The notes below the pieces were generated by a model. It saw only the letters and a program-made list of their open reading frames with translations. It had not been told where the DNA came from and did no database searches. Shown piece after piece: positions 25,005 to 36,569 of a DNA stretch of 64,000 nt. The position numbers and the translations under genes were made by a program. How positions within the stretch are numbered: position 1 is the first letter of the stretch; every line of letters begins with the position of its first letter. The DNA is from Anthoceros angustus (lineage: Eukaryota > Streptophyta > Anthocerotopsida > Anthocerotales > Anthocerotaceae), in assembly GCA_010909165.1 (NCBI GenBank), contig VJWM01000011.1, positions 186,001-250,000 of the forward strand, read 5' to 3'.

Positions 25005-26905
25005 TCCACTACAAGGTCTATATATGCGGGTAGGGGTGGTTATTTGGGGTTTTGTCACCTAAGTTAGGGTCGACCCACCGGCCAGAATGAATGAGTATGG
25101 GGTTGTGGATCATGGGCACGGTCGAGAAGACAACCGGTGGTAGTGGAGGCCAAACTTAACCCTAAGGAAACCGGTAGGGTGACCAGAGCTGCTCAAACGG
25201 CGGAGCGCAACGGGCCGGAGCGGAAAGTGAGGAGTGGAGCGCAACGGGCCGGAGCGTGAGGTCGCCGAGTCAGATTCGAGAGGCGGACCGCGATCACCGG
25301 AGAGCGAGAGGCGCGATCGCGGGAGGGCCGCCCAACCCTCACCGGTGAAGTCGCAACCCCGGGTGGAAGGAAGGCGGCGCGCCGGCCATGAGGAGGTAGG
25401 AACTCGAAGCCGACCTTGCGTGAAATTCGCGCGAGGTGGCACCTGCGAGGCGCGAGACCGGGGACTATCAGGATGGCAAAGCCACGGTGAGATCGCTTGC
25501 CCAATGGCCAAACATGGACCATTGGAAAGTCCGAGCTGGGGCCCGTGAAGGAGCCGGCCTTCATGGAGAAGCGGTGGAATTACACGACCAGATCGGTGCA
25601 GAGTGCCACCTAAAGACAAGCAACCCGAGGGAATTAGAGCAAAACCTCGGATATCCACTACAAGGTCTATATATGCGGGGGGTAGGGGTGGTTATTTGGG
25701 GTTTGTCGGTCCTAAGTTAGGGTCGACCCGGTAGTAGGGAATGAGTATGGGGTTGTGGGTGGGGCATGGCGTGAAGACAACCGGTGGTAGTGCAAAAACT
25801 TAACCTAAGGAAACCGGTAGGGTGACGAGCGCGTTCAAGCGGGCCTGGGTGAGCTGGGCGGCAGTGAGGAGTGGGCGCAGCGGCTGGGCGTGAGGTCGTC
25901 GAGGCGCATTCGAGGCGGACGCGATCGGAGGCGAGAGGCGCGATCGTGGTGGAGGGCCGCCTCGAACCCTCACCGGTGAAGTCGCAACCCAGTGGAAGGA
26001 AGGCGGCGTGCGGCTTGAGGAGGTAGGAACCACAGGCGGCCTTGCCGGGTGTGGCAGTGGCACCGTCGCGACCGGGGACTCTGCGGAAGGATGGCGCCCA
26101 AAGCCACGGTGAGATCACGCTTGCCCAATGGCCAAACATGGACCATTGGAAAGTCCGAGCTGGGGCCCGTGAAGGAGCCGGCCTTCATGGAGAAGCGGTG
26201 GAATTACACGACCAGATCGGTGCAGAGTGCCACCTAAAGACAAGCAACCCGAGGGAATTAGAGCAAAACCTCGGATATCCACTACAAGGTCTATATATGC
26301 GGGGGGTAGGGGTGGTTATTTGGGGTTTGTCGGTCCTAAGTTAGGGTCGACCCGGTAGTAGGGAATGAGTATGGGGTTGTGGGTGGGGCATGGCGTGAAG
26401 ACAACCGGTGGTAGTGCAAAAACTTAACCCTAAGGAAACCGGTAGGGTGACGAGCGCGTTCAAGCGGGCCTGGGTGAGCTGGGCGGCAGTGAGGAGTGGG
26501 CGCAGCGGCTGGGCGTGAGGTCGTCGAGGCGCATTCGAGGCGGACGCGATCGGAGGCGAGAGGCGCGATCGTGGTGGAGGGCCGCCTCGAACCCTCACCG
26601 GTGAAGTCGCAACCCAGTGGAAGGAAGGCGGCGTGCGGCTTGAGGAGGTAGGAACCACAGGCGGCCTTGCCGGGTGTGGCAGTGGCACCGTCGCGACCGG
26701 GGACTCTGCGGAAGGATGGCGCCCAAAGCCACGGTGAGATCACGCTTGCCCAATGGCCAAACATGGACCATTGGAAAGTCCGTGGGGCACAGTGAAGGAG
26801 CTCGGTGGGGTTCATGGAAGCGGTGGAATTACGATTCGGGGATGGTGCGAGTCGCTCGCCACCTAAAGACAAGCAACAGGCGAGGGAATTAGAGCAAAAC
26901 CTCGG
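25005..26905 (+). repeat. Three tandem monomers of about 625-640 bp, each with a TATA-like box
   Basis: The word GATATCCACTACAAGGTC followed by TATATATGCGG occurs at about 25008, 25648 and 26273. Each unit carries the same GC-rich body and ends near GGGAATTAGAGCAAAACCTCG. A short frame starting MAPKATVRSRLPNGQTWTIG recurs in the second and third units. Copies differ mainly by small losses; the first unit keeps more bases. The layout, repeated promoter-like units just upstream of the first long frame, is described under findings. Confidence 0.88.
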
Positions 26906-26944
26906 GATTGGGACTGGCATTGGTTAGGGAAGTGTATGGGCAGA

Positions 26945-27770
26945 AGGAGGAGGCGGAGGTTTGGTGATGGAACCTTCTAAAAGGAGCACAAGAAGGCCGC
27001 CCGTGAAGGCGGGCGTAATCCGGGAACCCAATGGTTGGCTGACGCGAGAATTGGCAACAGCACAGTTAATGGGTCTGGCCAGATGGCTTCTCTGCTTCCT
27101 ACAGCACAAGAAGCAGGATTATTTGTCTGACCACTTGCTGTTGTTCCTCCATGAAGTTGTCAAGGGGGCGAAAATCGACTGGGGACGAATCCTCTTTGAG
27201 AAGTTGAGTGAAGAAAGGTTGAACCTGATTTCTCCTACCCCCCGGCCCTCTCTAATTTCACCATTCCTAGTTCATCTTTATGCGCATGCTAATTGCCGCC
27301 AGGTAGAAATTGTGGCCTCCTTCATATGTGGAAGCCCGCCGTGGAGGTAAAGTGGAAAGGAGGAGCCCAAGGAGGAGGCGGGAGGTTTGGTGATGGAACC
27401 TTCTAAAAGGAGCACAAAGAAGAAGGCAGCCGCCCGTGAAGGCGGGCGAATCCGAACCCAATGGTTGGTCGACGCGAGAATTGGCAAGACAAGCTTAATG
27501 GGTCCGCCAGATGGCTTCTCCGCTTCCTACAAAGACAAGAAGTGGATTATTTGTCCGACCACTCCGTTGTTCCTCCATGAAGTTGTCAAGGGGCGAAAAT
27601 CGATCGGGACGAATCCTCTTGAGAAGTTGAGTGAAGAAAGGTTGAATCGATTTCTCCTACCCCGGCCCTCTAATTTCACCATTCCTAGTTCATCTTTATG
27701 CGCATGCTAATTGCCCGCCGAGGTAGAAATTGTGGCCTCCTTCATATGTGGAAGCCGTGAGGTAAAGTGG
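26945..27770 (+). pseudogene. Element ORF with alpha-helical core, duplicated (period about 420 bp)
   Basis: The frame 26961-27350 encodes a Leu-rich helical segment (YLSDHLLLFLHEVVKGAKID, then WGRILFEKLSEERLNL and PFLVHLYAHANCRQVEIVAS). The same text recurs, more broken, at 27387-27790. It looks like a structural protein of a retroelement, but I cannot name the family. A lysine/arginine-rich start (EPSKRSTRRPP) precedes it. Confidence 0.5.
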
Positions 27771-28124
27771 AGGAGCCTAAGGAGGAAATTGAGGAGGAAT
27801 CTGACCGGGAGTCCATGGCGAGTGCCCGAGGAAGAGAAGGAAATTTCTACCAAAGAAGAAGAGGAAGACCGGGAGTGTGGGTCCCAGAAAAGTGAAGGTG
27901 GACGCCACTGTCGGCAGTGCCGCCACAGTGAAAAAGCAAAGAAAATGAAAGCCAAACGGCATCGAGGTGGCGGAGGAAGAGGCGCGGTCCGAGGAAGAAA
28001 ATTTTGCCGACTGGATGCGGATGATGAGCCACCAGAGGAATTACGACCTCGTGAGCGGACCCCTCCTCAAAGATGGGAAGAGATTTTCAAGGGACTCCAC
28101 CGGCAACAGAGGTGGACGCATTAA
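27711..28124 (+). pseudogene. Charged C-terminal extension of the element ORF
   Basis: An open frame of 137 residues with acidic (EEEKEISTKEEEEDREC) and basic (KAKKMKAKRHRGGGGRG) clusters and one CRQCRH group follows the helical domain. It could be the nucleic-acid-binding tail of a gag-like protein. The frame is open, but the function is inferred only from composition and position. Confidence 0.4.
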
Positions 28125-31100
28125 TTGGTGAGGGTGCGCACTTTGTTGGGAAGGAAGGTGCTCGACGGAGGATGGCGTCCGCACGGGCCGCCGCAATGTG
28201 GAATTGCTGTGAGCCGACGACATCGGCGATCCGGGCCCAAGCGGATTTGTTGGACCAAGCGGCCTTGGCTCTCACATGGCTCGGTGCAAGGCGGGAGGAA
28301 GTGGTGAAGGCGGGTTTGTGAAGGAGAAGCCAAGCAAGCAATCGGAGGAAGACAAGCGGCCTTAGAGGAGATAAGGATCAAGCTTCAGGAGGATTTGTGC
28401 AGGCCTGTGAGAAGCCGCAGCCATGACGAGTCACAGGAAGCGCCATGGCTCAAATCAAGGATGCCCACGAGTCAAACCAGAGATGCAGGAGAGCTACAGC
28501 CCTGGAGCAGGAGGCGGCCTCGTGGAGAAGGTCCATAAGTCGCGGAACGTATAAACGGAACGGATGAGGCACGTGGCCGAACCAAAAGAGAAGGGAAGCG
28601 AGGTGGGCCCGGCCGGGTGGTGAGGTGCGCACTTTGGGAAGGAAGGTGCTCGGCAGAGGATGGCGTCGGCAGGCGCCGCAGCAGGTGGAATTCTGAGGCG
28701 GCGACATCGATGATCCGGGCCCAGCGGTTGTTGGACCAAGCGGCCTTGGCTCTCACATGGCTCGGTGTGCAAGGCGGGGAGGAAGTGGTGAAGGCGGGTT
28801 TGTGAAGGAGAAGCCAGTATAGCTGGAGGAAGACAAGCGGCCTTAGAGGAGATAAGGATCAAGCTTGAGGAGGATTTGTGCGGGGCCGGGAGCTGCAGGC
28901 CATGGCAGTCGGCGAGGAAGCTCATGGCTCAAATCAAGGATGCCTGAGTCAAACCAGAGATGCGGGGAGGCTATTGCGAGCCCGGGGAGGCGAGGCGGCC
29001 TCGGTGGAGAAGGTCCATAAGGGAGCAGTATAAGCAGGAGCAGGATGAGGCACGTGGCCGAACGAGAAAAGAAGGGAGCGGTGGCGGGACTACGGCCGGG
29101 GTAGTGGAAGGCACTACCGAGGGAAGGACACAAAGGTAGTCAAACACCTACCACTACCGGACCAACGACGGTCGTGGAGACCACTGCCGTGGTAGCGGAA
29201 GCGGCAATGGACGGGGCGACAGGACGCGACGCGGCACCCCGCGAGGACATGGACCAGGCAACCAGGTGTAGTCTACGGGAGGGGGGGTAAGCACCTCTGC
29301 TACAGCAGGAGGTCGTATTATGTTGCGGCACATGGATGAGGAAACTTACGTGCCTGGTCTATATGTGAATGGGGAACGCGTGCTTAACTTCACTGTCCAT
29401 GTGCGTGTGGAAATAGGAGGGATCAGTCCTACCCATCGCAAGTGAGGACCAAGTGCATACTTCTACCATTGCGCCAGAGTGTGGGGATTGGCCCCTATTA
29501 TGCGGAGGCGACCTTGGAGGAGTTGAGTGAAGAGGAGGTCCGAGCTTGGGTGGATGAGGCGGTGGTAATCCTCGGCAATAGGCGGCCGGAAGAGGCGGAA
29601 GTTCCGGGGCGGTATGCCTCAATTAGGGCGTCCAGTGGCGGTGAGGTGGAAGTCACAGTGGGAAAACCCGTCGGATCGGTGGCGTGGCGGGAGGGCTCGT
29701 GGCGGCGGCGATGGAGGCGAAGGCGGCGGACGAGTCGGGGAGGCGCGGATAAGCGTAGGCAATAAGTGGTAGCATCCTAGGAAGGAAAATTTGAAGGATG
29801 CACTGGACCTAGATCGCTTAGAATTGTGGGTGCGTCCCTTGGTTTTAGGATCTAGAAACTGGGAAACGGGCGGCCGATGTATAAGAGGGGCAACTTTTGC
29901 CCACCACAGATAACTCCGGTTGAGATCCCCACCGTGGATGGTTGGAGACGTCCGATTAGCGGAGGTGGTGTGTGCGAGGCAGCTCACAGGAGTGGTCGAG
30001 AGCTTGCTCCATAGCGGGAGGAAGTGGTGAAGGCCAGTTTGAAGGAGAAGCCAGAAGCAATCGGAGGAAGACAAGCGGCCTTAGAGGAGATAAGGATCAA
30101 GCTTCAGGAGGATTTGTGCAGGCCTGAGAAGCCGCAGCCATGACGAGTCACAGGAAGCGCCATGGCTCAAATCAAGGATGCCCACGAGTCAAACCAGAGA
30201 TGCAGGAGAGCTATTGCGAGCCCAGAGCGTGAGGCGGCCTCGGTGGAGAAGGTCCATAAGTCGTGAACGGTATAAACGGAACGGATGAGGCACGTGGCCG
30301 AACGAGAAAAGAAGAGGCGAGGTGGCGGGACTACGGCCGGGGTAGTGGAAGGCACCGGAGGGAAGGACACAGCCAAGGTAGTCAAACACCTACCACACCA
30401 AAACGACGGTCGTGGAGACCACCGTGGTAGTAAGCGAATGGACGGGCGACAGACGCGACGCGCACCGCGAGGACATGGACCAGCAACGGTGTAGTCTACG
30501 GAGGAGGGGGTAAGCACCTCACCAGGAGGTCCTATTATGTTGCGGCACATGGATGAGGAAACTTACGTGCTCGGTCTATATGTGAATGGGGAACGCGGCT
30601 TAACTTCACCGCCCATGTGCGTGTGGAAATAGGAGGGATCAGTCCTACCCATCGCAAGTGAGGACCAAGTGCATACTTCTACCATTGCGCCAGAGTGTGG
30701 GGATTGGCCCCTATGCGGAGGCGACCTTGGAGGAGTTGAGTGAAGAGGAGGTCCAGCTTGGGTGGATGAGGAACCGTGGTAATCCTCAATAGGCGGCCAA
30801 GAGGCGGAAGTTCCGGTGGTATGCCTCAATTAGGACGCCCAAAGAAGGATGTGAGGTGGAAGTCCTGTGGGAAAACCCGCTGACCCGGTGGCGGAGGGCT
30901 CGTGGCGGCGGCGATGGAGGACGAAGGGCCAAAGTGACGAGTCGGGGAGGCGCGGATAGCGAGGCAATAAGGTGGTAGCATCCTAGGAAGGAAAATGAAG
31001 GATGCCCCATCGACCTAGATCGCTTAGAATTGTGGGTGCGTCCCTTTTTTTTTAGGATCTAGAAACTGGGAAACGGGGCGGCCGGCCGATGTATAAGAGG

Positions 31101-31260
31101 GGCAACTTTTGCCCACCACAACAGATAACTCCCGGTTGAGATCCCCACGCTGCCTGTGGATGGTTGGAGACGTCCGATCGACAGAGGTGGTGTGTGCGAG
31201 GCAGCTCACAGGAGTGGTCGAGAGCTTGCTCAACGGGAGGGAAGGAGGTGATGGAGCAAT
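28125..31260 (+). repeat. Nested tandem duplications of about 490 and 1,220 bp with coiled-coil-like frames
   Basis: The block around CAATCGGAGGAAGACAAGCG occurs near 28338, 28820 and 30058. A longer block (28.8-30.0 kb) recurs at 30.0-31.25 kb, for example GGAGGAGTTGAGTGAAGAGG at 29517 and 30730. Plus-strand frames (28073-28321, 29442-29765) are Ala/Glu/Arg-rich. They probably derive from one long gag-like coding region broken by losses. Antisense frames here are shadows. Confidence 0.75.
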
Positions 31261-32075
31261 TTGCGACAGCGGAGGAAGCCAAGGGATCGGCCAGGCGGGT
31301 GGAGCTTGCTCATGCTTTCTGCGGGTTCTTCCCTCCTTCACCTTTAAACACAGTTGTGTTCGAAATCGGGGTTGTGTGAGTGCATGGTTGGTAGCTGTGG
31401 GCGAATTGAGGGAGGAGAGAGAGAAGAGATCGGGTGAAGGAGAGATCAAATCATGCTGATCACGAGGTGTGAGATCGTAAGTGGGAAGAGTAAAGTGAGC
31501 GAATTGGGCGTTAGCGATGGAGAGTGTGTGTGAATTGAGGAACTCAAACCGGTCTTTGGCGATGGAAAGTGCACAAGGAAAACAAAGTCTCTAGTAGAAA
31601 CCGTGTGGGGTGGCGCCCTACGTGTGTGTGTGTGTGTAAGGAGTAAGCGCGTGGTATCCTAGGACCTTTGGTCTCTAGGAATTGGTGGGTGCATGAAGTG
31701 TGGAGTGCCAAATAAAGTCCGATCTGTGAGCCTTGGTAGCTGCCGTGCTAGTCAGCGGCCTTGCGTCTGAGATGAGATGCTAGGGTTTGGTGTGGGACCC
31801 ACCTCGGTGATCGTGGTAACTACCGGTTGTGGAATGAGATTTTTGAGTGAAATGGGATTTGCGGTCGTTGGACAAGTCGGAAGGTAGTAGTAGCTGAGTA
31901 GATAGGTAAGAGGAGTGATAGCAGGTGAGCCCTGACTTAGGCAAAGGTCAGTAGTGATAGAGGTTAGCGTCTCTTGGCACAAACCATTCCCTTGGGAGCG
32001 AATCCTAGGCCTACAACGACATTGAGGGTGAATGTGGACCTCACGGTGTCCCTAGACACAAGGTTACACTCCACA
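31261..32075. other. 3' part of the nested insertion, non-coding
   Basis: It holds a (GT)n run at about 31623-31637 and no supported frame. It ends at CTCCACA next to the ACACC duplication. Confidence 0.6.
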
Positions 32076-32080
32076 ACACC

Positions 32081-33010
32081 CATAACCAACCCCTTCACCC
32101 CTCTCAACAAAAACATAACTCACGGACAATCCCATTCAAGCTCACTTCATTCGATCCCCAAATCTAACTCTACTCGTAACGTCCTTTGCACGCCTCCCTT
32201 GCGGCACAACCGGGTGGCTAATTAGCAGGGTATTTCTCTCGGGCCGATTGTTGTGCACGAACACTGGCGCGTAGTCGAGCGCTACCACCGCAGTGGCCAA
32301 CCCACGAACACAAAGCACATCCACAACAATCTTTCACGAGAGGAGGGGCTGCGTCGAGCGAACCCGCGCGAGGGGCCTCGATCAACCTCACCTTCGCCTT
32401 CTCGCCGCCATGACGACGGTCAAACACACACACAAAGGAATGCGCCGGAGAGGCGAAGAATGCATGGCAAAGCAAGGTCTGGTGTTTATTCATTCTCCCA
32501 CCCTCCCTTTTATAGGTGGGGGAGTCGACTAGTCACTCGTGCCAGTTTAATGCTAGGGCGACTTGCCTAGTCCAACAATAGGACTCTTGTCAGCCCCCTT
32601 ACAGTTGTCCTCTCAGCTCAGTCCAGCTCACCTTGACCGGAATATCCTATCTGTCTGTACTGCCGCCACTCTTAAATACTCACACTTCCCAAGGTGCGCA
32701 CCACTTGGGACAAAACGTCCTACCGAAAAGGTCCTGACGCCCCACGTCACGCTTTTGTTCGCCTTGCTTCAATGTCTTCCCCGACGGGTCGCTTAGCCTT
32801 ATCCACCTCCAGTCTTCACGGGACTACGGTAGCACCGCCTTCCTTCTTGAGCGCAACTCCACTTACTCCCTGTTGACTGCCCAGGTTCGCTGGCCCGTTC
32901 AAACCACGGCTAACCGGATTTGCGGTACATGCAACCGCTTAATTGCGCTCCTCCGGGATGGTCGCCATGTGTCCGTCCAAAACTCCTGACTACTTTCTAT
33001 TTACAAATTA
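32081..33010 (-). repeat. Ty3/gypsy LTR, second part
   Basis: It continues exactly from the split LTR (CATAACCAACC) and matches 13359 to about 14300. A minus-strand TATA-like word (CCTATAAAAGGGA) lies near 32510. Confidence 0.85.
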
Positions 33011-33335
33011 ACTAGCCCTATTTGGCATATATAGCCATGCAGAACCTAAATACTTGAGGCCAAGGAACTTCTTATCCCCGAATATTCTTACTTCCCATGG
33101 TCCAAGGAACTTTATGGAACCTATCATGCTTATAGACGCTCCTATCTACTCCTACTTCCTCTGGGATCGAAGCAGACTCGATTAAGGCCGAACTTTCCTG
33201 GACGTCCCACCGCCTTCCTACCTGTTCCTATCGACCTACCTACTACCTACCTGCCTGAACAACAGCTACCCATCCTACGCGTCAGTCTCTCCTGCCGCGT
33301 CTTGGGTGACCAAAAGTCTTCGTTCCACATACGTG
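33011..33335 (-). pseudogene. 3' tail of a second Ty3/gypsy pol, truncated
   Basis: Matching to 14300-14620 continues past the LTR up to about 33330. It includes the minus-strand peptide MWNEDFWSPK, also found at the end of the 14550-15146 frame. The match then stops abruptly. So a second copy of the element, sharing the split LTR, was once on the right and is now almost entirely lost. Confidence 0.75.
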
Positions 33336-34900
33336 TAGGGGGATGGGTTTGGGTCTGGAACTCCTGGCGTCGCTGCTCTGGATATACCACGCTTCTCCAC
33401 ACCGCCCGCCGTTGCTTTGGTCGTGCTTGCCTTTGCAGAACTGCCCGACCCCGCCTTTGTTCCTCCTCTCCCCGCTCCCCCAACAACATGCTCCTCCGGC
33501 TGCAATGATTGGCTCCCCAGCCAGCACCCGCAATCTGTCGGGGTGGATCTTCTACAGCAACTTCTGCATCCTTCTGTTTCTTCCCTTTCTTCTGCCTTCG
33601 GGGCTTCTCCAGTAGGGCACCATGTGGCGGTCCAATGTCCGGCAGGTCCTTTTTGCTTCGGCGTCCGCTCGCCATGTCCTGCGCCCAACAAGCATCATCA
33701 AATCCAGGAACTGGAGGACCAAATCCACAGCTTTGGGAAGAAAGACACCTCTCCGTCGATGAGCACGTCCGAGAAAACGTTGGGGAGCTTGCAGGCGATG
33801 GCGTCCTCGCGAGAATTCGCACATCGTTGTGCCTCAAACACCAAATGTTCCACGCGACAGAGCCTCCATTACGCCGTTATGCGTGCGTATTCACGTAACT
33901 CGGGCTTGGGCGGGGAGGGCATGCGGCTCTCATTAAACCCTAATTGGGAAGTGGACCTTAAGAAACCCGCGTTCATCACGCCCGAGTCACCCTAATGATC
34001 CAGCCGTCGTTTTTGAATAAATGAAGCGGTCCTGACGTACCATGCGGCATAGCTTTTTTGGGCCGTCATTAGTTCCGGCAAGAGCACATTGGCTGTAGCG
34101 TATCTGTGTAGGATTCTCAAATCACTCATTTCCTATTTTAACGACCTTGAGCTCTTTTGATGGCGGGGATGAACAAAGAGCGAAGCTCATTGGAGTCCTG
34201 TGGAGGCGATTGGGCCGGCGACCTTCCGGAGCTACAACATCGCAACCATGTTGCAGGCCACGCACTCAAGAGGCGGCCGAGGTAATGCTTTTTGTTCACC
34301 GCTTGGTGAGCATTATCCGCCTAGCTTGCGTTCAATTGGCATTCTGGTGAACATGTTGAGTCCTTAGGAGATGAAGTGCGGGAAGGAGATGATGCTTCCG
34401 AGTTCATGAGAGTACTTGATTCCCTCGAGAAGAGAGGCAAGCCGGTGGCACCCACGATCGGAATGGGCAGCTGTTTCATCTTCCTTTTAGCATCGAGTAG
34501 GATTCGCATTCATTGTTGTCACATCTTTGCGAAGTTCTTGCTAATTTGTCGGTCAATGTGGTGTCATGTGTTCGTCCGTAATGCTATGTTGTGCTTGGTG
34601 CAGTCCTGGTGGCGAAGGACTCACCAGCATTCCGTATGCTTGATATGTACCCCAACTTCAAGGAACTTGAACATGTACTCACCATGCAAAAAGTCTGTGC
34701 GAGGAGGATCGCCGTGGCATAAGAAGGAATCAGCGCCGCAGGATTGTTCAACCCGTGACGGTGGACATGGGGGAGCTCCCAATGGAGAGGACGGGGATGT
34801 ATTTCAGACACCTCCACCGAATTACGAGGCTGGAGTGGGTGGCAATGCCATCACATACCATCCCAAGCCTATTTGCGAGACATTACAACCTAGCAGCGAT
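33336..34900. other. Mixed remnants, no supported gene
   Basis: A long minus-strand frame (33247-33837) is Arg/Gly/Ser-rich and overlaps a similar plus frame, so neither is convincing. Plus-strand scraps at 34340-34480 (REGDDASEFMRVLDSLEKRG) and 34617-34720 (MLDMYPNFKELEHVLTMQKV) look like genuine decayed coding sequence. They may belong to the N-terminal part of the transposase-like gene that follows. Confidence 0.4.
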
Positions 34901-34908
34901 GCGGGGTT

Positions 34909-35600
34909 TTGTGTTCAGAAGCGGCGGCAGGCGTTTCGCTGAAGAAGAGCGAGGGAGATACTGTGCAGGAAGATTTCCGCAAGCCTTGTTGCAACAAACT
35001 ATGCATCCCCAAGTTTACGAAAGAAGCTTTCCAAGAGCAACAGCAGTCAGTTCTTGAGGATGGGGGCAGCAGGAGACCTTTCTGCAATCTCTTGCGTCCT
35101 AATTTCGAGGCCAAAACAAGAGACAAGGTTTATACTCACCTCATGGGACAAGCTCTAATGCAATGCTGTTTAAAGGCCTTTAGACGAGTATACTGCATAG
35201 GATCAGCAAGGTACAAGGAGTTGAAGCATAGGGTCCTTGTAGATGCACCTTGGGATGCGAACAAGGCAAGCCCTTGTGTGCAATCCTCCCATGCTCTGGG
35301 TGCAATTGCTCGGATGGAGTCCACTTTCCTCCACTTAGCAGTGCGGTTGCCAAATGTGGAGGTATATAACCTACCAAACAATTTCACGCATCTTGAGTTG
35401 TGGACACAGTACAAGATTGGAATGGAGCATGAAGGACTACATTTTGTTTGAAATGCATACTTCTTGCGGTTGTGAGATCAGAATTTCAAGCGTGTTAAGA
35501 TACCAAAGTCCAACAGTTCTCAACTTGTTCATTATGCGGGTTGAAGTGCAACATACGGGCACCGATGTCAAGTGACCAAGGTAGGCCCCTCCTCCGTAAT
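34909..35600 (+). pseudogene. Transposase-like (DUF7869-type) gene, 5' half
   Basis: The 180-residue frame (34909-35451) has an N-terminal Cys region (CCNKLCIPKFTKEAF) and the helix QALMQCCLKAFRRVYCIGSA, the usual layout upstream of DUF7869. In a shifted phase, about 35485-35560 reads VKIPKSNS followed by Cys residues, the conserved linker of these proteins. The gene then runs into a GC-rich repeat array and resumes at about 36.57 kb. The family is generally regarded as transposon-derived, with the catalytic chemistry unproven. Confidence 0.6.
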
Positions 35601-35639
35601 TGGTTTTCTCGAGTTGTTGAAATGAGTCGGAAAAGATGG

Positions 35640-36385
35640 AGTTGTGGGATGGACTGCATGGCGCAATGGCGGCGAGATGCCGGCGGAGATGGTCTCGCTG
35701 CAACAGGCCGGATGGGCACAGGCAACATGAACCGTGATGCTCCCGGCTGTATGGCGCATGGGCTTCGGCATGGCTGCGAGGTGCTCCATGCTTCAAGGCG
35801 CATGGGCGCAGGCATGCCGGCGCCCATGCGCCCTCTTCGATGGCGATGGGGCGCCGGCATGCGGCGCCCCGCCGCACATGGTCGCCGGCATGCCGGCGCC
35901 CATGCGCCCTCTTCGATGGCGATGGGCGTCGTCATGCGGCGCCCATGCGCCATCTTCGTGGCATAGAGGCGCGGCATGCGCCATGCGCCATCTTCGAGCA
36001 TAGAGGCGCGGCATGAGGCGCTAACTCGGCATGCTTGCGTGGGCGCGGCATGCGGCGCCCCCAGGCCACAAGCAAGGCGATGGCATGCCTCGCGCTCACA
36101 TTCCTTAGCGGGCTCTAAAGTAAGGCGGAGGTCGCCGGCATGCGCCCCACAATGTCCGGTGACATGGCCGCATGCCGGCGCCTGCATCGAAGAGGCGCAT
36201 GGGCGCGGCATGCCGGCGCCCATGCGCCATCTTCGTGGCATAGAGGCGGCATGCCGCTTATCCAGCACGCACGCCGTGGCCGTGATTTTGCTGCCACCCC
36301 GCCGGCACATTCCGTGTAGCCTCCCATGTGGTATGGTGCGGTGGAAAAGCAAGCCGCATGAGTGCCGGCATGCGCCACGCATGAA
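35640..36385. repeat. Palindromic GC-rich repeat array inserted in the transposase-like gene
   Basis: Roughly a dozen units carry GGCGCCGGCATGC or its complement, often joined by CATGCGCCCTCTTCGATGGC-type spacers, in mixed spacing. The unit reads alike on both strands, so both strands give Met/Pro/Ala/Arg/His-rich frames (MPAPMRPLRWRW). It interrupts a coding region whose two halves flank it. The same core is seen at 11.8-12.2 kb and 38.65 kb. Confidence 0.85.
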
Positions 36386-36569
36386 CGCCGTTGCCGCCGC
36401 CCATGTTTAGTATATATGCCGCCGTTATTGATCTCTATTCAATGTCATTTACGCTTTGGATTTTGTACTGTATGATGGCATATGACATTCGATTGTGTCC
36501 AATCATCACTGATGGCTTCTTTTGGTATATTTCATGGTCGGCCGCATCTCTGACCGTATTGTAGTGATG

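Larger units (their letters stand above)
24798..32075 (+). mobile_element. 7.28-kb insertion nested in the LTR, probably an LTR-type element
   Basis: The insert starts TGTAAACG and ends CTCCACA (TG...CA), with the host word ACACC on both sides (24793-24797 and 32076-32080). The uninterrupted site is visible in the LTR at 13.35 kb. The insert is built of internal tandem repeats: about 625 bp three times, 420 bp twice, and blocks of about 490 and 1,220 bp. I could not find matching terminal repeats, so the element class is inferred only from its ends and the 5-bp duplication. Coding frames run on the plus strand. Confidence 0.75.

Noticed and set aside
25110-26920. Long minus-strand frames of 140-194 residues
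   Set aside because: They recur with the 625-bp monomers, read GC-rich antisense DNA and have no domain. The coding signal is on the plus strand.
35495-36382. 295-residue minus-strand frame
   Set aside because: It is a translation of the palindromic repeat array, which is open on both strands because the core unit is self-complementary.
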